From assembly GCA_964466965.1 (NCBI GenBank), contig CAYXPZ010000028.1, positions 1 to 28,925 on the forward strand: a DNA stretch of 28,925 nucleotides, in the 5' to 3' direction. The stretch is from Dichotomicrobium sp964466965 (GTDB lineage: Bacteria > Pseudomonadota > Alphaproteobacteria > Rhizobiales > Rhodomicrobiaceae). This document shows positions 23,962-28,925 of this stretch, one piece after another. Under the pieces are notes generated by a model. That model was not told the DNA's origin. It saw only the letters and a list, made by a program, of their open reading frames with translations, and ran no database searches. How positions within the stretch are numbered: position 1 is the stretch's first letter; each line of letters begins with the position of its first letter. The translations under genes were made by a program, and so were the position numbers.

Positions 23962-24291
23962 CTACCAGCAGACAGGCGCTTCAGCGGTGCAGGTGTGTTC
24001 GTCGAACAGGATCAGATCGAGGTAGAGTTCGCAGGTGACCTCTTTTTTTCCGACCGTGTAGTTTTCGATGCCACGTTCGGCTGTCCACTTCTTAATGTAG
24101 TCGTCAAGCAGCCGCTGTGAGTCACGCTTCGGTATCTCAATGCCATAATCGTTCACCGAGAAGCCCAGGCGCGTGCATTCCCGTGCATTCGCGCCCGTGG
24201 CGGTTGCGCCGAGCAGCGTCGCGGCAATCGTTAAAGCAATCGCAGCCAGAGTCACCTTCGATTTGACCGAAACCAGCATGTTTTTATCCAT
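23962..24291 (-). CDS. Small exported cysteine-containing protein of unknown function
   Basis: I do not recognise a named family. From ATG 24291 the protein is 109 residues. A basic start (MDKNMLVSVKSK) is followed by a hydrophobic run VTLAAIALTIAATLLGAT and a small-residue cleavage region near GANARE, a plausible signal peptide. The mature part is about 75 residues with four cysteines (RECTRLGF, EVTCELYL, EHTCTAEAPVCW), which in the periplasm could form two disulfides, and has the sequence LLDDYIKKWTAERGI. It resembles short conserved exported proteins of other alphaproteobacteria as far as I can judge. ATGs at 24312 and 24279 are alternatives. It sits upstream of ssrA on the same strand but about 100 bp away. 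Confidence 0.65.
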   Translation of the reverse strand: MDKNMLVSVKSKVTLAAIALTIAATLLGATATGANARECTRLGFSVNDYGIEIPKRDSQRLLDDYIKKWTAERGIENYTVGKKEVTCELYLDLILFDEHTCTAEAPVCW

Positions 24292-24636
24292 CCAATCAGA
24301 AGTCGCATCCATCAGGTTCCGACAGCGTCTTATCCGTCCAGGCCTACAGCAGGCAAGCTTGCACATATCTTGCAACGGTCGTTTGGCAGTTGCGTGGCAC
24401 GTAAATGCCACGACTTGCTGTTCCGGGCGAACGGCGCGCCCTTGCGCGACGGGCCGTTTGGATATAGGTTCGCTACGGTCAAAGTGGTCCGGCGCTCAGG
24501 GCATGCCGAGGCGACTTGCAAAGCTTTTCACACAGATGAAGCGACGCGGTGGGGTCGGTCGCGGCCGACGGCGCAACCGCAATTTTCACAGGCAGACAGG
24601 GGTTTACCCCCTTCGACAAAAGTTAAAGGAAAGCAA
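24292..24636. promoter_or_regulatory. Divergent region before the rpmI operon with stem-loops
   Basis: These 345 bases separate the small exported protein gene (-) from rpmI (+). A perfect 7-bp stem, CGTGGCA (24393-24399) with TGCCACG (24406-24412), has a six-base loop, and AACGGC (24430-24435) can pair with GCCGTT (24453-24458) with GCGC/GCGC inside it. Ribosomal-protein operons of the rpmI-rplT type are often autoregulated by L20 binding to a structured leader, so a similar element here is possible but not shown. An AT-rich patch around 24459-24466 could be promoter sequence. No gene is seen. Confidence 0.4.
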
Positions 24637-24840
24637 ATGCCCAAACTCAAGACAAAAAGCGGGGCGAAGAAGCGCTTTCGCTTAACAGCGACGGGAAAGG
24701 TGCGCGCGCAACACGCCGGCAAGCGCCATGGCATGATCAAGCGCAGCAACAAGTTTATCCGCCAGATGCGCGGCACGCGCATCTTGGAGGATTGCGACGC
24801 GCGGATCGTCAAACAGTTTTTGCCCTACGCCAAGCGTTAA
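24637..24840 (+). CDS. rpmI: 50S ribosomal protein L35
   Basis: The 67-residue basic protein starts MPKLKTKSGAKKRFRLTATGK and has the L35 body HAGKRHGMIKRSNKFIRQMRG, a normal length and sequence for L35 of the large ribosomal subunit. AAAGGAAAG precedes the ATG. The open frame extends to 24370 but the conserved N-terminus fixes the start. It leads an apparent rpmI-rplT-pheS-pheT operon; infC, often the first gene of such operons, is not upstream here. Confidence 0.97.
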   Translation: MPKLKTKSGAKKRFRLTATGKVRAQHAGKRHGMIKRSNKFIRQMRGTRILEDCDARIVKQFLPYAKR

Positions 24841-24843
24841 AAC

Positions 24844-24863
24844 CGGCGCTCGCAGGTGCGCCG
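24844..24863 (+). repeat. Short hairpin between rpmI and rplT
   Basis: CGGCGC (24844-24849) pairs with GCGCCG (24858-24863) around an eight-base loop in the 47-bp gap. No T-run follows, so it may affect translation or mRNA stability rather than end transcription. Confidence 0.5.
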
Positions 24864-24887
24864 CTCTCTATCCAAGGAGTTTGATCA

Positions 24888-25247
24888 ATGTCTCGTGTGA
24901 AACGCGGCGTGACGACACACGCCCGTCACCGCAAGGTCATCAAGGCAGCGAAAGGGTATTATGGCCGGCGCAAGAACACGTTTCGCGTCGCCAACCAGGC
25001 TGTCGAGAAAGCCGGCCAATACGCCTATCGTGACCGCAAAACACGCAAGCGCAATTTCCGGGCGCTGTGGATTCAGCGGATCAACGCGGCGGCGCGGGAG
25101 CATGGCATGACCTATGGCCGCTTCATCCATGGGCTGTCGAAAGCCGGCATCGAAGTCGATCGCAAAGTTCTCGCCGACCTCGCGGTGCGCGAGCCCGAGG
25201 CGTTCGCAACGCTGGTGGGCCAGGCGCGCGAAGCAGCAAGCGCCTGA
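24888..25247 (+). CDS. rplT: 50S ribosomal protein L20
   Basis: The 119-residue protein is L20, needed early in 50S assembly and often an autogenous repressor of its own operon. The N-terminus MSRVKRGVTTHARHRKVIKAAKG is written here only in part form as SRVKRGV...HRKVIKAAKGYYGRRKNTFR and matches the family; the globular C-terminal part has LWIQRINAAAREHGMTYGRF and GIEVDRKVLADLAVREP. AAGGAG is positioned 8 bp before ATG 24888. Length and sequence are normal. Confidence 0.98.
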   Translation: MSRVKRGVTTHARHRKVIKAAKGYYGRRKNTFRVANQAVEKAGQYAYRDRKTRKRNFRALWIQRINAAAREHGMTYGRFIHGLSKAGIEVDRKVLADLAVREPEAFATLVGQAREAASA

Positions 25248-25306
25248 GCTGACTTACGTTTAGAGCGCGTGGGCGCTGACTACTCCTTTATCTGTCGGAA
25301 AGTCTC

Positions 25307-26392
25307 ATGAGCGCGGTCACCTCATCCGGCCAGGATCTCAAGGCGTTGGAGCGATCCGCGCTTAAACGGGTCCGCAACGCCGGCACTCTCTCCGAACTCG
25401 ATGATATTCGCGTCGAACTGCTTGGCCGCAACGGTGAAATTCAAGCGCTGACCAAGCACATCGGCAGCTTGCCGCAGGAAGAGAAGCAGAAGTTCGGCAA
25501 GGTCGCGAATACCCTGAAGCGCAAGGTCAGCGATGCAATCGCCGCGCGGAAGTCCGACCTGAAAGAGCGCGAACTGGCTGACAGGCTGGCGCGGGAGACG
25601 GCTGACGTTACCTTGACGGTGCGGCTGGGACCGCAGATCGACGGGCGCATTCATCCGCTCAGCCAGGTTTGGGATGAGATCACCGAGATCTTCGCGGATA
25701 TGGGCTTTTCCGTTGCCGAAGGCCCTGATATCGAGACCGACGACAATAATTTCACCAAGCTGAATATCCCGGAAGAGCACCCGGCGCGGCAGGAACACGA
25801 CACCTTCTACTTCCATCCGAAACAGGATGGATCGCGGCTCGTGCTGCGCACGCACACCAGTCCGGTTCAGATCCGCGCGATGCAGCGCGAGACGCCGCCG
25901 CTGCGGATAATCGCGCCGGGGCGTGTTTACCGCTCCGACTCTGACCAGACGCACACCCCGCAATTCCACCAGGTCGAGGGCCTGGTGATCGACGAGACCA
26001 CCCATATGGGCCATTTGCGCTGGGTGCTGGAAGAGTTCTGCCGCGCCTTCTTTGAGGTCGATGATATCAAGATGCGCTACCGCGCTTCGCACTTTCCCTT
26101 CACCGAACCGTCGATGGAGGTAGACATCAGCGCCGAAGCAATCGGCAAGCAGGACGACTGGCTGGAGATCCTTGGCTGCGGCATGGTGCACCCCAACGTG
26201 CTGCGCAATGTCGGGCTCGATCCGGCGGTCTATCAGGGCTTTGCGTTCGGCATGGGTCTGGACCGCATCACGATGCTGAAATACGGCATCCCGGACTTGC
26301 GCACAATGTTCGCCAGCGATCTGCGCTGGCTGCGCCACTACGGTTTTTCCATGCTCGATACGCCGACGCTCGCCGGGGGCCTGAGCCGATGA
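25307..26392 (+). CDS. pheS: Phenylalanine-tRNA ligase alpha subunit
   Basis: The 361-residue alpha subunit forms the catalytic core of the (alpha-beta)2 enzyme that charges tRNA-Phe. The N-terminal coiled coil covers about residues 1-95. Class II motifs follow: HPLSQVWDEITEIFADMGF (motif 1 region), DQTHTPQFHQVEGLVID and FRVG-like region with RVYRSDSDQTHTPQFHQ (motif 2), and FAFGMGLDRITMLKYGI (motif 3). PSMEVDI and GCGMVHPNVL line the Phe pocket. The stop overlaps the pheT start as ATGA, giving translational coupling. Confidence 0.98.
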   Translation: MSAVTSSGQDLKALERSALKRVRNAGTLSELDDIRVELLGRNGEIQALTKHIGSLPQEEKQKFGKVANTLKRKVSDAIAARKSDLKERELADRLARETADVTLTVRLGPQIDGRIHPLSQVWDEITEIFADMGFSVAEGPDIETDDNNFTKLNIPEEHPARQEHDTFYFHPKQDGSRLVLRTHTSPVQIRAMQRETPPLRIIAPGRVYRSDSDQTHTPQFHQVEGLVIDETTHMGHLRWVLEEFCRAFFEVDDIKMRYRASHFPFTEPSMEVDISAEAIGKQDDWLEILGCGMVHPNVLRNVGLDPAVYQGFAFGMGLDRITMLKYGIPDLRTMFASDLRWLRHYGFSMLDTPTLAGGLSR

Positions 26393-28815
26393 AATTCACG
26401 CTGTCCTGGCTCAAGGACCACCTGCAGACGGAGGCGAGCCTTGAGGACATCCGCCGCACGCTGGATCTGATCGGCCTTGAGGTGGAGGAGATCGTCGATC
26501 CGGCCGAGCGTCTGGCGCCGTTCATCGTCGCGCGGGTCACCGAGGCGGAAAAGCATCCCCAAGCGGACAAGCTCAAGGTCTGCCAGGTCGATACGGGCGG
26601 CGAGACCGTGCAAGTGGTTTGCGGCGCGCCAAACGCCAAGAGCGGTATGGTCGGCGTGTTCGCGCCTCCCGGCTCCTACATTCCGGGCAGCGATATCACG
26701 CTGTCGAAGGCCAGCATCCGCGGCGTCGAGTCATCGGGTATGCTGTGCTCCGAGCGGGAACTGCAGCTGTCTGAAGAGCATGAAGGCATCATCGAACTGC
26801 CCAAGAAATTCGCCACGCGCGTGGGCGCATCCTACGCTGAGGCTGCCGGGCTCGACGACCCGATGATTAACATTGCGATAACTCCGAACAGGCCGGACTG
26901 CCTGGGCGTGCGCGGCGTCGCCCGGGATCTGGCGGCAGCCGGGCTGGGCAAGCTGAAACGCGCTGAACGCGGCTATGAAGGCGAGGGCGACTTCGAGTGT
27001 CCGATTGACATCTTGCTGGAGTTTGACCCCGAGACTGTCGATGCCTGCCCTGTCTTCAGCGGGCGCTTGATCCGCGACGTCAAGAACGGAGCTAGCCCCG
27101 AATGGATGCAGAAGCGGTTGCGCGCCATCGGTCTGCGCCCGATCAACGCGCTGGTGGACGTCACCAACTACATCTCTTTCGATCGCGCCCGGCCGCTACA
27201 TGTCTACGACGCGGACAAGGTGCGCGGGGCTATTCGCGCGCGCATGGGCATCGAGGGTGAGACCTTTCTGGCACTGGACGATGTCGAGTATGAAGTCGAC
27301 GAGACGATGTGCGTCATCGCCGATGAGCGCAGTGTGCTTGGTCTTGGCGGCGTGATCGGCGGTGCGGATACCGGCTGCACCGAGGAAACCACGAATGTGT
27401 TCATCGAGTCGGCCTACTTCGATCCCGTGCGCACGGCCATGACCGGGCGCAAAACGGGCGTGCAATCGGATGCGCGCTATCGCTTCGAACGCGGCATCGA
27501 TCCGACCTCGCACACGCTAGGGGCCAATCTCGCCACAGCGATGATCCTGAAGGTTTGCGGCGGGGAACCAAGCAAGCTGGTGCAGGCGGGCGCGGCGCCG
27601 GCGACAGGGCAGATGATCTCGTTCGACACGCGTGAAGTGAGGCGACTGACCGGCCTGGACTTGAAGCCGGCGCAAATCACCAAAACGCTGACCAAGCTTG
27701 GCTTCAACGTGACTGGACGCGATCCCTACCTGGAGGTTCGGGTTCCGGGGTGGCGGCCGGATGTCCGGGCAGACGCTGACCTGGTCGAAGAGGTTATCCG
27801 CATTGTCGGCGTGGATCAGCTGCCGGCGGCGCCGTTGCCCCGCACCTCAGGCGTCGCCCGGCCGGTGTTAACCCGTGAGCAGCGGCGTGTATCGCGGGCG
27901 CGTCGCATGCTGGCGTCGCGCGGCATGGCGGAAGCGGTGACCTGGGCGTTCATTCCAAAGGCACAGGCTGAGCTGTTCGGCGGCGGGCAGCGCGAACTGG
28001 CGCTCGCCAACCCGATCTCCAGCGACATGTCGGACATGCGGCCGAGCCTGTTGCCCGGGCTGCTCACCGCGGCGCGCAACAACAACAATCGCGGTTTTCG
28101 CGATATTGCACTGTTCGAAGTCGGGAATGTGTATCACGGCGACGCGCCCGACGATCAGATCATGGCCGTTGCGGGCGTGCGCACGGGCACCGGGCGGCAT
28201 CAGGGCGCCGGACGCCATTGGGACGAGGCTGGAGCCGCCGTCTCTTGGGCCGATGCGAAGGCGGATGCGTTCGCGTTGCTGGAGGCGCTCGGCCTATCGA
28301 CCACGACGGTCAAGCTCGCGCGCGACGTGCCGAACTGGTTCCATCCGGGGCAATCCGCGTCGATCCAGCTTGGCCCGCAAAACCGGCTGGGGGTTTTCGG
28401 ACCGGTGCATCCGTCTGCCGCCGGCGAACTGGATGTCGCGCCTCCTGTTGTCGCCTTTGAAATCCATCTGGATGCCCTGCCAAAATCAAAACGCAAGAGC
28501 ACGCAGCGCCCGCCGTTAGAGCTGAACGATCTTCAGGCGGTAACCCGGGACTTCGCGTTCATCTTGGATCGCGATGTTGCGGCGGGAGATGTGCTCAACG
28601 CCGCCCGCAGCGCGGACAAAAAGCTCATCACCGGTGCGAGCGTGTTCGATGTCTTCGAGAGCGAGGAGGCGCTGGGCGCCGGGAAGAAGTCTTTGGCGGT
28701 AGAGGTGACGCTGCAGCCACGCGAAAAGACATTGACTGATGAAGAGATCGACGGCGTAGCCAGACGGGTCATCACAGCCGTCAACAAAGCGACCGGCGGC
28801 GTTATCCGGAAATAG
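26389..28815 (+). CDS. pheT: Phenylalanine-tRNA ligase beta subunit
   Basis: The 808-residue beta subunit completes PheRS. Domains in order: an N-terminal part with SWLKDHL, a tRNA-binding EMAP-like domain with VARVTEAEKHPQADKLKVCQV (about 45-150), the B3/B4 editing domain with ITPNRPDCLGVRGVARDLAA near 163 and GLRPINALVDVTNYISFD near 250, the B5 domain around TREVRRLTGLDLKP, the catalytic-like core, and a C-terminal anticodon-binding FDX-ACB domain with DFAFILDRDVAAGDV and VTLQPREKTLTDEEID. Length is normal and no break is seen. Nothing further is coded in the remaining 110 bp of the window. Confidence 0.98.
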   Translation: MKFTLSWLKDHLQTEASLEDIRRTLDLIGLEVEEIVDPAERLAPFIVARVTEAEKHPQADKLKVCQVDTGGETVQVVCGAPNAKSGMVGVFAPPGSYIPGSDITLSKASIRGVESSGMLCSERELQLSEEHEGIIELPKKFATRVGASYAEAAGLDDPMINIAITPNRPDCLGVRGVARDLAAAGLGKLKRAERGYEGEGDFECPIDILLEFDPETVDACPVFSGRLIRDVKNGASPEWMQKRLRAIGLRPINALVDVTNYISFDRARPLHVYDADKVRGAIRARMGIEGETFLALDDVEYEVDETMCVIADERSVLGLGGVIGGADTGCTEETTNVFIESAYFDPVRTAMTGRKTGVQSDARYRFERGIDPTSHTLGANLATAMILKVCGGEPSKLVQAGAAPATGQMISFDTREVRRLTGLDLKPAQITKTLTKLGFNVTGRDPYLEVRVPGWRPDVRADADLVEEVIRIVGVDQLPAAPLPRTSGVARPVLTREQRRVSRARRMLASRGMAEAVTWAFIPKAQAELFGGGQRELALANPISSDMSDMRPSLLPGLLTAARNNNNRGFRDIALFEVGNVYHGDAPDDQIMAVAGVRTGTGRHQGAGRHWDEAGAAVSWADAKADAFALLEALGLSTTTVKLARDVPNWFHPGQSASIQLGPQNRLGVFGPVHPSAAGELDVAPPVVAFEIHLDALPKSKRKSTQRPPLELNDLQAVTRDFAFILDRDVAAGDVLNAARSADKKLITGASVFDVFESEEALGAGKKSLAVEVTLQPREKTLTDEEIDGVARRVITAVNKATGGVIRK

Positions 28816-28925
28816 TGGGCGCAGACGTTTCCGCACGGCTGCCGCCTCGATTCGCGGCTTCATTTGCCAGCAGAGGCGTCGACTGTAGCGTTTGGATCAG
28901 AGGTTGACGCCAGCGTTCCGCTAGA

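Overview
The window is chromosomal DNA from an alphaproteobacterium. GC content looks high, roughly 60% by eye. The strongest lineage evidence is a circularly permuted, two-piece tmRNA gene on the minus strand at about 23516-23861, with a readable tag ORF, followed by an alphaproteobacterial-type SspB. A DksA that has lost three of its four zinc cysteines and the rpmI-rplT-pheS-pheT order fit the same group. A Rhodospirillales-like, possibly salt-adapted organism is plausible because of proVWX and otsB, but the order is a guess. I see no transposase, phage gene or CRISPR array; the window reads as core and house-keeping DNA with some accessory islands.

Layout, left to right. A truncated tRNA-Arg(TCT) opens the window, then a lone geranylgeranyl-reductase-like flavoprotein, a gap, and a minus-strand tRNA-Thr(TGT). 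Next is an exported PQQ-type sugar dehydrogenase (-), then trehalose-phosphatase OtsB and a 2H-phosphoesterase of the DUF1045 phosphonate family (+). The latter converges on phnN and phnM (-), overlapping phnN by 49 bp. A small hypothetical gene, a structured gap and a short L,D-transpeptidase follow. Then come the YcjF/YcjX membrane protein-GTPase pair (-), a protein resembling only the middle of flagellar hook protein FlgE (+), and DksA with a clear terminator.

The second half has the glycine betaine/proline ABC transporter proV-proW-proX (-), an orphan membrane histidine kinase (-), and a plus-strand run of glutathione S-transferase, metallo-beta-lactamase-fold hydrolase and a small uracil-DNA-glycosylase-like protein. 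These meet a convergent family-4-like uracil-DNA glycosylase. ETF-ubiquinone oxidoreductase is followed by sspB and ssrA (-), a small exported cysteine-containing protein (-), and finally rpmI, rplT, pheS and pheT (+).

Functional themes are osmotic stress (proVWX, otsB), phosphonate side-product recycling (DUF1045, phnM, phnN), stringent response (dksA), ribosome rescue and tagged-protein degradation (ssrA, sspB), uracil repair (two UDG-superfamily genes) and translation. The items most worth a second look are the truncated FlgE-like protein, the ssrA-sspB adjacency with a tag ending in VAQAA, the reciprocal pattern of Fe-S cysteines in the two neighbouring UDG-like proteins, and the phosphonate trio with no C-P lyase genes beside it.
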